Source: Alistipes sp. (GTDB lineage Bacteria; Bacteroidota; Bacteroidia; Bacteroidales; Rikenellaceae). Taken from it: a stretch of DNA of 64,000 bases. The notes beneath the pieces were generated by a model. It had not been told where the DNA came from. It searched no databases and was given only the letters and a program-made list of their open reading frames with translations. Shown in pieces: positions 46,968 through 55,435 of this stretch. The DNA lies in contig JAFSDP010000003.1 of assembly GCA_017436185.1 (NCBI GenBank), forward strand, positions 1-64,000, written 5' to 3'. The first letter of the stretch is position 1. The number at the start of each line of letters is the position of its first letter. The position numbers were made by a program, and so were the translations under genes.

Positions 46968-48683
46968 CTAAAACTTCACACCAAACGTCAAGGCGACGTT
47001 GTGACGCTTCAGCTCGGTCTTGAAGCGGGGGCTTTCGTAGATCTCGTCGGGCCACGAGCTGCCCATCGGCTCATAACGGTTGCCGTAGAAGAGCATATAC
47101 TCCGTCATCTGATAATTCGAGTAACAGTAGGCCACATCCAGATAGCACTTGCCGAACGTGAAGCCCAAGCCGGCCGTGTAGTAGTTGGTCGTCTCGGCTG
47201 CAGGCTGCGAGAGGATGGTGTTCTCCTCCTTGAGCATCGAGCCGATGTAGCTGTAACCGGCACGCAGGGCAATCTGCGGTACGGGGCGCAACTCGACACC
47301 GATGCGCAGGTTATCCGACCCCTTGAAGTAGGTCTTGAAATCCTGCTTGAAGTCGTGCTCATCCATTCCGTAGGGGAGGTAGGGCTGGTTCTTGACACGG
47401 ATGCCGTTGTACCACGAACGCTCGTAATCGACCGACACGACGGCAAAGGGACCAAAGGTGTACGAAGCACCCACCATCAAGCGGGTCGGCGAGGCAAAGC
47501 GCCAGCTGTTGGGTCCATCGTCCTCCAGCACGTCCGAGTAGGTGTCCGACGTATATTCGTGGGTCGTGAGGTCCGTTGCGGAGGTCTGTCCGAGCGATAC
47601 GGTGCTCATTCCCATTTCGTACTCACGGTTCAACTCGTAGTAGGTCGGCGTGTGCAGGGCCAGACCCAGACGCAGTGCAGGGGTGGGACGATAGACTACG
47701 CCGAGCTTGAAATTGATACCCACGCCACTCAGGCGCGAGACCTGCTCCATACCCATCGACTGCATCACCTGCGGCAGGGGATTGCCCTCGGCATCTACGG
47801 CCCACTCGCCCGAGTCGTAGCCGTTGCCGCCGCCATAGCTGTACGACTCACCGTAGTAGGTCGTCACACGGCGCGATACATTCTGCAATCCTAATGCCCA
47901 ACCGACATAGAGTTTGTTATCTACGTTGATACCCATCGCCCAGCTGAACTCGTTGGCCGAGCCACGGCTGCGTACCGAGTGGCCCGCCTCGATGTCGGCA
48001 TTGTCGCCAATCTCGCCCGGGTACCAGACACCGTTCTGATTCTGATCCACCAGGTAGGTCTTATAACCCGCTACGGCAGGCCAGAAGAAGGGGTCGATGC
48101 CCCAGTTGGTGAAGCCGTTTTGGTTGATGGTGCCACTCGAGGCATCCACGCTGCCCGCCTCCAACATCACCGACATTGCATCGGCAATCGAAGCACCGCC
48201 ACGATCGGCATAGCTGAACGAATAGTTGTAGTTGTAGTCGGCAATGCGGTTGATGCTGAAGCCCATATTGATGCTCAACACCTTGCCCGAGCCCTCCTTG
48301 AGGTTGAACACACCGCCGAAGTTACCCAGACCCATACGGCTCTTCGAGTTGCTCTCGAAGGGGGAGGTGTTCTCCGTCGAGGCCGAGTTGATCGAAATCA
48401 TCGGCGTCAGGGTCACCTCGCCACGCTGATACATACCCAGACCTGCGGGGTTGATGACCATGGAGGCCTGATCGGCACCCAGCGAGGTGAAGGCACCGGC
48501 CATACCCATCGAGCGAGCTGTACCGAAGTTGAACTGCTGCTGCGAGAGGGTGAAGAAATCGGAGGTGGTCATCGCATCGTTCGAGAAGACGGCACCGCCA
48601 ATCTGATAGGTGGGCTTCTCTTGTGCCGAGGCCGAGGCGGCCACCAGCAGCGCACCACAAAGTATTGCTATGAATCGTTTCAT
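46968..48683 (-). CDS. Outer-membrane beta-barrel protein (FadL/TodX-like)
   Basis: A 571-residue protein with signal peptide MKRFIAILCGALLVAASASAQ. The N-terminal FNFGTARSMGMAGAFTSLGA followed by ADQASMVINPAGLG is the typical start of the outer-membrane transport protein family, where FadL-like proteins move hydrophobic molecules. The rest alternates polar and hydrophobic residues as in beta strands and ends with aromatic-rich strands (LTFGVKF). The cargo is not predictable. It follows the low-complexity lipoprotein gene on the same strand, with a terminator between. Confidence 0.82.
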   Translation of the reverse strand: MKRFIAILCGALLVAASASAQEKPTYQIGGAVFSNDAMTTSDFFTLSQQQFNFGTARSMGMAGAFTSLGADQASMVINPAGLGMYQRGEVTLTPMISINSASTENTSPFESNSKSRMGLGNFGGVFNLKEGSGKVLSINMGFSINRIADYNYNYSFSYADRGGASIADAMSVMLEAGSVDASSGTINQNGFTNWGIDPFFWPAVAGYKTYLVDQNQNGVWYPGEIGDNADIEAGHSVRSRGSANEFSWAMGINVDNKLYVGWALGLQNVSRRVTTYYGESYSYGGGNGYDSGEWAVDAEGNPLPQVMQSMGMEQVSRLSGVGINFKLGVVYRPTPALRLGLALHTPTYYELNREYEMGMSTVSLGQTSATDLTTHEYTSDTYSDVLEDDGPNSWRFASPTRLMVGASYTFGPFAVVSVDYERSWYNGIRVKNQPYLPYGMDEHDFKQDFKTYFKGSDNLRIGVELRPVPQIALRAGYSYIGSMLKEENTILSQPAAETTNYYTAGLGFTFGKCYLDVAYCYSNYQMTEYMLFYGNRYEPMGSSWPDEIYESPRFKTELKRHNVALTFGVKF

Positions 48684-48723
48684 CGTTTTGTTGTTAGAGG
48701 GTACTTTGCTTTAAGTGATATAT

Positions 48724-48753
48724 AAGGGAGAGACCTGTGGCGGCCTCTCCCTT
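48724..48753 (-). terminator. Terminator of the low-complexity lipoprotein gene
   Basis: AAGGGAGAG pairs with CTCTCCCTT around a 12-nt loop; on the minus strand the tail is TATATA rather than a clean T-run, so read-through to the next gene is possible. Confidence 0.6.
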
Positions 48754-48769
48754 TCTTGTTGGTCGTGGC

Positions 48770-49957
48770 CTATCTGCCGCGCGATGAACTGCCCGACGAG
48801 CCGCCTCGCGACGAACCTCCGCCACCTCCGCTGTAGCCACCGCCACCGCTGTAACCGCCACTGCTGCGCGACGAGCTGCTACCGCTCGACCAGCTGCTGT
48901 TGTTCGACGACGAGCTGCCGCCCCAATTGCGCTGGTTGTAGCTCGAGCCACTCGACGAACTGCGACTCGACGAACGGCCGCTCGAGGAGTTGTAGCCCTT
49001 GTTGTTGTTCGACGGTGCACTCGGCGTACGGCTTACCGAGCCGCCCTGGTTGTTCTGCGGACGGCGGTTGCCACCCTGATAAACGCCCGAGTTCCACTGA
49101 CGGTTGCCGCTCTGCGTGCGGTTGATGTTCGAGCCGTGGTCACGATAGGTGGGCGTCGGACGGTGGTTGGTGGTCGGACGATGCACAACACCCTGCCCCG
49201 GACGGTGCCCCGGACGATAGCCCGGATGGTAGCCGCCACCGCCGTTGTAGTGCGGATAGTGGGGGTAGTAGTGCGGGTGGTGGTGTCCGTGCCAGCCGTA
49301 CCAACCGTAGTTGTAACGCCACGGGCGGTACCAATCATAGAACCAAGGATCGTACCACGAGAGGCTCCAGCCCCAACCGCCAATCGAGAAGGTGGGACCC
49401 CACCAACGATACGACGGCCAACCGGCCCAATTCCAATACCAGGCGTTGTGGTACGAGGGGAGTCCCCACGAACCAAACATAGCGGTCACGTATTTCGGCT
49501 CAACCCATACCTGGTCGCCCATCACCATAATGTTGTAGAAGGCGGGGTCGTAGGCCGATACGTAGTGGAAGGTCGAGCTGTAGCGGGCATTCGTGTAGCT
49601 CGAAGGCATACGGTACGAAGCCGACTCGAAACCACGCAGACGACGTGCATAGGCGCTCTCATAGTCATCGGCCAACACACTCGAGTAGTTCTCTTCGGTG
49701 GTGGTGCGGTAGTTGCCCTGGGCAATGGCGTTGGCTTCGGCCTCGGCAATCTTGGCCTCCCACTCGGCACGACGAGCCTCGGCTTCGGCTTTGCGAGCCT
49801 CAGCCTCGGCCTGCTGACGACGGGCAATCTCCGTGCGGTTGTGCAGGGCATACAAATCATCATTGACACTCGACGACGAGCCGTAGAAGGCCGACGTGCA
49901 ACCCGAAAGCAGGGTAGCGGCAAGTGCCACATAAAATACATACAAGCTCTTTTTCAT
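48770..49957 (-). CDS. Low-complexity Trp/Tyr/His/Gly/Ser-rich lipoprotein
   Basis: A 395-residue protein. The lipobox is LLSGC20. A charged Ala/Glu/Arg helix follows (about 45-75, RKAEAEARRAEWEAKIAEAE), then a short folded part with YVSAYDPAFYNIMVMGDQVW. Next comes a Trp/Tyr-rich block (about 170-225, WYWNWAGWPSYRWWGP) and a His/Gly/Pro block with HGHHHPHYYPHYPHY. The C-terminal 130 residues are almost only Ser, Gly, Asn and Arg. It is exported and probably surface-bound, with a disordered, sticky tail. I do not know a function; a matrix, adhesion or metal-binding role (His cluster) is only a possibility. Confidence 0.75.
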   Translation of the reverse strand: MKKSLYVFYVALAATLLSGCTSAFYGSSSSVNDDLYALHNRTEIARRQQAEAEARKAEAEARRAEWEAKIAEAEANAIAQGNYRTTTEENYSSVLADDYESAYARRLRGFESASYRMPSSYTNARYSSTFHYVSAYDPAFYNIMVMGDQVWVEPKYVTAMFGSWGLPSYHNAWYWNWAGWPSYRWWGPTFSIGGWGWSLSWYDPWFYDWYRPWRYNYGWYGWHGHHHPHYYPHYPHYNGGGGYHPGYRPGHRPGQGVVHRPTTNHRPTPTYRDHGSNINRTQSGNRQWNSGVYQGGNRRPQNNQGGSVSRTPSAPSNNNKGYNSSSGRSSSRSSSSGSSYNQRNWGGSSSSNNSSWSSGSSSSRSSGGYSGGGGYSGGGGGSSRGGSSGSSSRGR

Positions 49958-50181
49958 AGCGCAAACAGGTTATGCGTTAGACAATGAGTTTATTCGTTCA
50001 CTCCTTTTTACCTATACAACGCAACTTTGGTCGTTTTGTTATATCGCCTTGTTCATTTTTTCACGATTAAGGTAGCTTTATCCTCAAAAAGTGTACATTA
50101 TGAACAATTCGGCGGCTTCGTTCGCCTCTTGTTGCGTATGGGGTGGGGTGCAGAATGGCATCGGCACACCAACTCATAGTG

Positions 50182-50189
50182 CAAATATA
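50182..50189 (-). promoter_or_regulatory. Possible -7 box upstream of the low-complexity lipoprotein gene
   Basis: The minus strand reads TATATTTG about 225 nt before the ATG at 49957. The -33 spacing is poor, so the call is weak. Confidence 0.3.
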
Positions 50190-50284
50190 ATCATATTTTG
50201 GCAAATCTCACACATCGTGCCGTGAATCGACAGAACAAGGGGTTGAAGTTGGTGGTTGAGGGAGGAAAGTTAGAGAGAGGAATT

Positions 50285-50318
50285 GCGGCGCATCGCCTTT
50301 GGCGATATATTGCGCCGC
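50285..50318. repeat. GC-rich palindrome
   Basis: GCGGCGCA pairs with TGCGCCGC, and inside it TCGCC pairs with GGCGA around TTT. It directly abuts the first 67-nt direct repeat. Confidence 0.7.
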
Positions 50319-50385
50319 TTTCCCTTCCGCTCGCCGCGGGGGCCCTTGCAAAAGATGGGATTCGAACTGCGAAGCAGTCGCGCGC
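50319..50385. repeat. 67-nt direct repeat, copy 1
   Basis: Identical to 50567-50633 except one C/T difference. It contains GCAAAAGATGGGATTCGAAC, which combines the tRNA-Ser 3' flank (GCAAAAGATG) with a T-arm-like GGATTCGAAC, as seen from the strand opposite the tRNA. Confidence 0.85.
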
Positions 50386-50478
50386 AACAAGGACATTCGT
50401 TAGCGTCTTTGCAGGCCCCTCCTTAACAAAGGAGAGGTTGGGGAGGATTTTAAGTATAAGTGGGATGGCCGAAGGCCA

Positions 50479-50500
50479 AATCCCTCTCTCGACGCAAAAG
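50479..50500. repeat. tRNA-Ser 3'-end-like word
   Basis: AATCCCTCTCTCGACGCAAA closely matches the tRNA-Ser 3' end and flank (AATCCCTCTCTCTCCGCAAA), here on the plus strand, in inverse orientation to the real tRNA. Confidence 0.6.
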
Positions 50501-50566
50501 GTTTGCGATGGGACCCCGAGGGATTGGCTACTGCGCAGCCCACAAGCGGGCTGCTTCGTTGACGCC

Positions 50567-50633
50567 TTTCCCTTCTGCTCGCCGCGGGGGCCCTTGCAAA
50601 AGATGGGATTCGAACTGCGAAGCAGTCGCGCGC
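50567..50633. repeat. 67-nt direct repeat, copy 2
   Basis: Second copy of the repeat at 50319-50385, 248 nt apart start to start. Too few copies and too wide a spacing for a CRISPR array. Confidence 0.85.
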
Positions 50634-50736
50634 TCACCATTGAAAATCAAACACAATTGAGCGCGCAACCCCCGCCCTTAAGTGAGTAATCCCTCTTTCG
50701 ACGCAAAGATGCGGCAGCGAGTCGCACTATGTGCGA

Positions 50737-50798
50737 TTTTGTTGTAGTTTGGTGTCGCCGATAAATTCATTTATCGGGCGCACTAAACCACAACAAAA
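50737..50798. repeat. Long imperfect hairpin
   Basis: Two 29-nt arms (TTTTGTTGTAGTTTGGTGTC... and ...CGCACTAAACCACAACAAAA) pair with a few mismatches around TTCA. Its outer part overlaps the T-run of the tRNA terminator. Confidence 0.7.
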
Positions 50799-50823
50799 AA
50801 ACGGCAGGATGTAAATCCTGCCG
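50795..50823 (-). terminator. Terminator of tRNA-Ser
   Basis: The minus strand has CGGCAGGAT, loop TTAC, ATCCTGCCG, then seven T, 25 nt beyond the tRNA 3' end. Confidence 0.92.
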
Positions 50824-50846
50824 CTCGCTGCCTTTCAGCATCTTTT

Positions 50847-50934
<88 letters not shown>

Positions 50935-50963
50935 TTTTTAGGTCGTTTTCCCATTTGGGTGTG

Positions 50964-50993
50964 CAAATGTAGAGATAATTTTTGAAACCACAA
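50964..50993 (-). promoter_or_regulatory. Promoter of tRNA-Ser
   Basis: On the minus strand TTG (50991-50993), 19 nt, TACATTTG (50964-50971), about 30 nt before the tRNA 5' end. Confidence 0.6.
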
Positions 50994-51059
50994 TAAAAAT
51001 CGGCAAAAAAATCAAAAAAAGTTTTCTTGGCAGCCCCAACCGCACCGCTTGCACCTATA

Positions 51060-51094
51060 ATAATAAAGGAGGCTGCCCCAACGGGACAGCCTCC
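51060..51094 (-). terminator. Terminator of the susCD operon
   Basis: The minus strand has GGAGGCTGTCCC pairing with GGGCAGCCTCC, followed by TTTATTATTATA, 23 nt after the last stop codon. Confidence 0.8.
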
Positions 51095-51116
51095 AAATGT
51101 GTTGTGTGCGGAGAGA

Positions 51117-53357
51117 TTAGTAGAGCATCGGAGCACCTACCTTCTTCTGGTAGAACTCTGCGCCCGTAACCTCGGCCGTAGTCTTGAACTTCATACCACG
51201 GAGCATGTCCTCCATATCACGCTCGTGCATCTCCGTCTCGTCGTCACCCGTACCCGAAGCGGTTACGTGCGGCGGACACGGATCTACGAAGATCTGCGTC
51301 GGGTCGAGGATGGCACCGTCGGCCGTGCGGGTGTGCTTCGTAACCAGCGCATCGGCACCATTCAGTACACCGGGGGTGTAGCCCAGGTAGGTGCCAGCCG
51401 AGTTCTTCTTGGCCGAGAAGGCACCTGCGTTGTAGATACCGTCGTCCTTCTGCTTGTCAACCTCGGTCGTCGAGCAGTAGTTGTCGGCCACGTCGAAGGT
51501 GATCTGCTGACCGGCACCGTTGATGGTGCGGATGTCCATACCGGCCATTGCCAGCGGACGACCGTCACCCTCCTTCTTCGCTGCGAGGAAGAGGTTGTTC
51601 TTACACGTAATCACCGAACCCGAAGGCAGGTAACGCATGTTGAACAGGTAGCGCGACGTAGCACGGGTCGAGAAGTTGAGAATCGTGTTGTTCTCCAGCG
51701 TGATCTTGTACTGTACGTTATCGGGCCAAGCCAACGACTTACCGTTGTCGGTGAAGAGGTCGGTACGGGGCGAATCGTAGAATACGTTGCCACGGAAGAT
51801 CATATCGGTAAAGATGTTCGACTTGGGAGTCTTACCGTCACCGGCGATCCAGGCATAACCACGACCGTTGTTGTCGTAGTAACCGCAGTTTACAAATACG
51901 CAGTTCTCAACCAGCAGCTTCTCGAATACCTTACGCTTCGAACCCTGTACACGGATGAAACCACGAATCATACGCTGGAAGGTACAATTCTTCACCTCGA
52001 ACGATGCGAAGATCACACCCATACCATTCGAGTACATATTGGCGAAGTAGTTACCCGTACCACCGCCGTCGCCGTAGTTCTTGGCCGTCGGGCAGTCGAA
52101 GTTCAGGTTCTCGAATACGAGCGACTTTACGTTGATCTCGGCATCACCCTCACCACTCTGGGGCTGGCGACCGAACATAAAGTTACACGAGTTGGGAGCG
52201 TTACCTACCACAGCCGTACCACCCAGGAAGATGGTGGCCTTACCCTTACCGGCCTTCAGGTCCTCGGGGTTGGTCTCCATACGGAAGCCCTTACACAGCG
52301 TGGGGTTCTGGTGGAAGTAGTAGTTCTTGTCACCCTCCAGGTAGAAGATCGAACCCTCGGCCATCGTGGCATCCGACGTGTAGTTCACGAGCCACTCATC
52401 CAGGCGGGCAGCCTTGTAGTCGTTGGCTCCGGGAACCGAGTCGTTCTGGATGTAGAGCTCATCCCACTTCAGGATGATGGGGTCACCCGGCGTACCATCG
52501 GTACGGGGCGAGCAGGTGTTGTAAACGGCATCCACAAATACGTCGATGTTCTCGTTCACGGCCTTTACCACATACACACTGTTCTCCGACAGACCCTCTA
52601 CATCTACATAACCCTGGGCCATCTCCTCAGCCGATACATAGTACTTGGCGTACTTGCTGTCGATAGCAGCATCGGGGTTGGTGGGCGAAGGGGTGATGGT
52701 CAGATAGTGGAATACGAAGTTACCGTCGGCATCCACCTCGAAGTTCTGCTTCATCGTGCCGTTGGCATCGTCACCGGCCGTAGCATATACACGGTCGAAG
52801 TTTACGCGGAACGAGGTCTTCGTAATTTTGTTGATGTTGAGCATCAGCGGGGTGAGGTAGCGGTCCTCGGTATCCCAACCTGCCCAGTCGGCCCAGTGGC
52901 GACCGTCGCCGTAGCCATACCACTTCGAGTGGTAACCCTCACCCTTGGTCGAAAGGGTACGGATGGCAAAACGATACGAGGTGGCATACTCCAGGTCCTT
53001 CACAACCATCTCGAGTACATCGGGACCTACAATCGTGTCAAATACCAGCAGGCCACGGGCGGCAGCATCCTCCCAAGCAGCCTCACCACCGGCGGCATTG
53101 GGCTGCAGGGCGCAACGAATCTGATAACCGGCGCAACCGTGTACACCGTACCAGTAGAGGTGAATATCGTTCAGGTTCTCAACACGGCACGCATAAGGCT
53201 CATCGTCGCCCTTGTTCGTGTTGTGGTCTTTGCGGAACATCGTCATAAACTCACGCTCCGTAACACCCTCATCCACACCGGGCTCGTCGTCATTCGAACA
53301 AGCGGCAAACGGCAGGGCGAAGAGTGCAAGCAAAAGATATAATGCTAACTTTTTCAT
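51117..53357 (-). CDS. Beta-helix surface lipoprotein (DUF4957/DUF5123 type)
   Basis: A 746-residue lipoprotein, lipobox PFAAC20 followed by SNDDEP, a surface-export-like acidic stretch. A fibronectin-like N-terminal part (to about 220; EYATSYRFAIRTLS) is followed by a right-handed beta-helix region. That region shows rungs such as LVFENLNFDC, FEVKNCTFQRMIRG, LLVENCVFVNCGYY, IFRGNVFYDSP and ITLENNTILNF. This layout matches DUF4957/DUF5123 proteins, which usually sit behind SusC/SusD in pectin loci and bind or cleave polysaccharide. No catalytic residues are claimed. Third gene of the operon, 18 nt after susD. Confidence 0.82.
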   Translation of the reverse strand: MKKLALYLLLALFALPFAACSNDDEPGVDEGVTEREFMTMFRKDHNTNKGDDEPYACRVENLNDIHLYWYGVHGCAGYQIRCALQPNAAGGEAAWEDAAARGLLVFDTIVGPDVLEMVVKDLEYATSYRFAIRTLSTKGEGYHSKWYGYGDGRHWADWAGWDTEDRYLTPLMLNINKITKTSFRVNFDRVYATAGDDANGTMKQNFEVDADGNFVFHYLTITPSPTNPDAAIDSKYAKYYVSAEEMAQGYVDVEGLSENSVYVVKAVNENIDVFVDAVYNTCSPRTDGTPGDPIILKWDELYIQNDSVPGANDYKAARLDEWLVNYTSDATMAEGSIFYLEGDKNYYFHQNPTLCKGFRMETNPEDLKAGKGKATIFLGGTAVVGNAPNSCNFMFGRQPQSGEGDAEINVKSLVFENLNFDCPTAKNYGDGGGTGNYFANMYSNGMGVIFASFEVKNCTFQRMIRGFIRVQGSKRKVFEKLLVENCVFVNCGYYDNNGRGYAWIAGDGKTPKSNIFTDMIFRGNVFYDSPRTDLFTDNGKSLAWPDNVQYKITLENNTILNFSTRATSRYLFNMRYLPSGSVITCKNNLFLAAKKEGDGRPLAMAGMDIRTINGAGQQITFDVADNYCSTTEVDKQKDDGIYNAGAFSAKKNSAGTYLGYTPGVLNGADALVTKHTRTADGAILDPTQIFVDPCPPHVTASGTGDDETEMHERDMEDMLRGMKFKTTAEVTGAEFYQKKVGAPMLY

Positions 53358-53375
53358 AACGTTCTCGTCGCTTTA

Positions 53376-55415
53376 TTAGTTGTAACCATAGTAATTCTTA
53401 TATACACCGCCACTGCGCTGGATAGCGTCGTTGGGGAACGGCATAATGTAGCGTACAACGGGCAGATTGTTCAGGCTCTCCTTCGTGAAGGTCTCCTCGA
53501 CACCGTTGCGTACCAGCTGAATCACACCCTTCGGGTTGATGCGCATAAAGCCGTAGAACGAGTAGCAAATGTTGTTGCTCGGACGGCCCTCGCCCTCATC
53601 ATACCAAGCCGAACCCATAAAGAAGTCGGCCTTGCTGTACTCGGTGTACTGACCAACGTTGGTCTCGGTCTGGTAGAGGCAGTTGGGGTAGAACTCAATC
53701 ACGTCGAGTACCGTGTTGGGGTAGATGTCCACGTTCTTGGGGTTGTTGCCCATCGTGCCACCCTCTACAATCGGCTTGTAGTAGATCTGGTAGGGAACAT
53801 CATCCCAGAAGCTCTCGTGCTTGCCATCGTACTCCGATACCAAAGCGGTCCAATCCGAACCACCACCCGACATCGACTCCGAAACACCGTAGTAGCGCAG
53901 GAACGAGTAGGCAATCACCTCGTTGTAGAGGTTGTTGCGTACCAGGTCGCGCCAACGGCTGTTCTCACCGGCAAACTCCAACTTACGCTCGTCCAGAACG
54001 GCCTTCAGGAACTCCTCCTTCGAGCCCTGAACAGCAGCCAGGTAGCTCTCCACCTTCTCGGCATCGCCAAAGGCACGCATACGTACCTGGCGCAGTGCCT
54101 CGACAGCCTCGGCGGTCGGACCCTCGTTCACCTCATTGGCAGCCTCGGCATACATCAGCAGCACATCGGCATAACGCATATAGGGGAAGTTGATACCCGT
54201 GTTGCCACTCGTATCGGGACCCAGCGACGGACCCCAGAACTTCGACCACTTGTTGTTGCGTACGGTGAGGTTGTTGCGCAGGTTGGGCTGACCGTTGTAG
54301 AGGTAGTCCCACAGACCGTTTACGTAGTCGCGACGCTTGTCGCCCTCATCGAAGAAGAAGCGGTAGAAGGCGCTCAGGCAAGCACCACCGTTCGAGGCAC
54401 CCCAGATGTTGGCACCCGTCGAAACACCCTCATATACACCACCGTTGGGGCCCTGCAGGTAACCTACCGAGCCGGTCGAGTTCTGTGCGAAGGGAATCTC
54501 GAAGATGGGGTCGTCGTTCGACGTAACCACATAGTTACACTCGTCGATGAAGACCTTGTTGTAGGCCTTGGCCAGGGTGTGCGTACCCGACTCAATCACC
54601 TTGCCGGCATACTCCATTGCCGTAGCGTAGTACTCCTTGTAGTTGGCGGGGCGCTCCATCGTACCGTAGTTGGCCGGGTTGGCCTTGTCGGGACGCAGCG
54701 AGTAACCACCGGCCGTCAGTGCCATACGGGCAATCATAGCCCAAGCAAACTCCTTCGAAGCACGCTCAACGGTGTTCTCCACCTCCATCGCGAACTTCAT
54801 CTTCTCCGAAGCCTCCTTCAGGTCGGCGATCAGCGCATCGTGGATAGCCGTACGATCGGTAACGGGCAGCAGCAGTGCCTCGTTGTTGTCGGCCTCCGAA
54901 ACGGGATCGAGCGAGAAGGGAATATCACCAAACATCACCACCAGGTCGTGGTAGAACATAGCGCGAAGCACCTTGGCCTCACCCATCATCTGATCCAACT
55001 CGGCCTTCTCGTCCTCGTCCTCGCAGTTGATGTACAGGGGGCTGTTCTCGAGCTTCGAGATGAAGTTGTTGGCGTACTCAACGCCCATATAAGCGGCATT
55101 CCAAACCTTCGAACCGGCCGAGCCGAGCGGCGTCGAGTCGAAACGACGGTAGCTGTCGTCGAGCGAGGTCTCGGTACCCGAGGTCCACATATCGACGTCG
55201 CTGTTCAGGTTTACGTTTGCCATATAGTAGTTGCCATACAGATTACCGCTCAGCAGCTGGGCATAGACACCATTCAGCACACGGGTAATCTCCGAGCTCT
55301 TGGTAAAGATATACTCGTCGTCGTATTTCGAGGGTGAGTCAACCTCCAAATAATCGCTACACGAAGCGAAACCGAACGCGACAAGAGCCAAGATAAATAA
55401 CTTTCTCAGTTTCAT
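53376..55415 (-). CDS. SusD/RagB family nutrient-binding lipoprotein
   Basis: A 679-residue lipoprotein (lipobox FASC19, then SDYLEVDSPSKYDDEY). Surface-exposed partner of the SusC channel that captures glycan and closes it like a lid. Typical parts are the N-terminal TPR-like helices (EIYRVLNGVYAQLLSG-type start, YMGVEYANNFISKLE), LDQMMGEAKVLRAMFYHDLV, FPYMRYADVLLMYAEAANE, and VLDERKLEFAGENSRWRDLVR near the end. It is larger than many SusD proteins (about 550). 20 nt behind susC. Confidence 0.95.
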   Translation of the reverse strand: MKLRKLFILALVAFGFASCSDYLEVDSPSKYDDEYIFTKSSEITRVLNGVYAQLLSGNLYGNYYMANVNLNSDVDMWTSGTETSLDDSYRRFDSTPLGSAGSKVWNAAYMGVEYANNFISKLENSPLYINCEDEDEKAELDQMMGEAKVLRAMFYHDLVVMFGDIPFSLDPVSEADNNEALLLPVTDRTAIHDALIADLKEASEKMKFAMEVENTVERASKEFAWAMIARMALTAGGYSLRPDKANPANYGTMERPANYKEYYATAMEYAGKVIESGTHTLAKAYNKVFIDECNYVVTSNDDPIFEIPFAQNSTGSVGYLQGPNGGVYEGVSTGANIWGASNGGACLSAFYRFFFDEGDKRRDYVNGLWDYLYNGQPNLRNNLTVRNNKWSKFWGPSLGPDTSGNTGINFPYMRYADVLLMYAEAANEVNEGPTAEAVEALRQVRMRAFGDAEKVESYLAAVQGSKEEFLKAVLDERKLEFAGENSRWRDLVRNNLYNEVIAYSFLRYYGVSESMSGGGSDWTALVSEYDGKHESFWDDVPYQIYYKPIVEGGTMGNNPKNVDIYPNTVLDVIEFYPNCLYQTETNVGQYTEYSKADFFMGSAWYDEGEGRPSNNICYSFYGFMRINPKGVIQLVRNGVEETFTKESLNNLPVVRYIMPFPNDAIQRSGGVYKNYYGYN

Positions 55416-55435
55416 AGTGTTCTCTTTTTAGTCGA

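Noticed and set aside
50345..50390. A second tRNA.
   Set aside because: Only T-arm-like words are present; no acceptor, D-arm or anticodon stem can be formed.
50319..50633. Possible CRISPR-like array.
   Set aside because: Only two copies, 248 nt apart, with no regular spacers and no cas gene in the window.
50198..50689. Open frames of 149-163 codons in the repeat region.
   Set aside because: They consist of repeat fragments, have no initiation context, and no domain can be seen.
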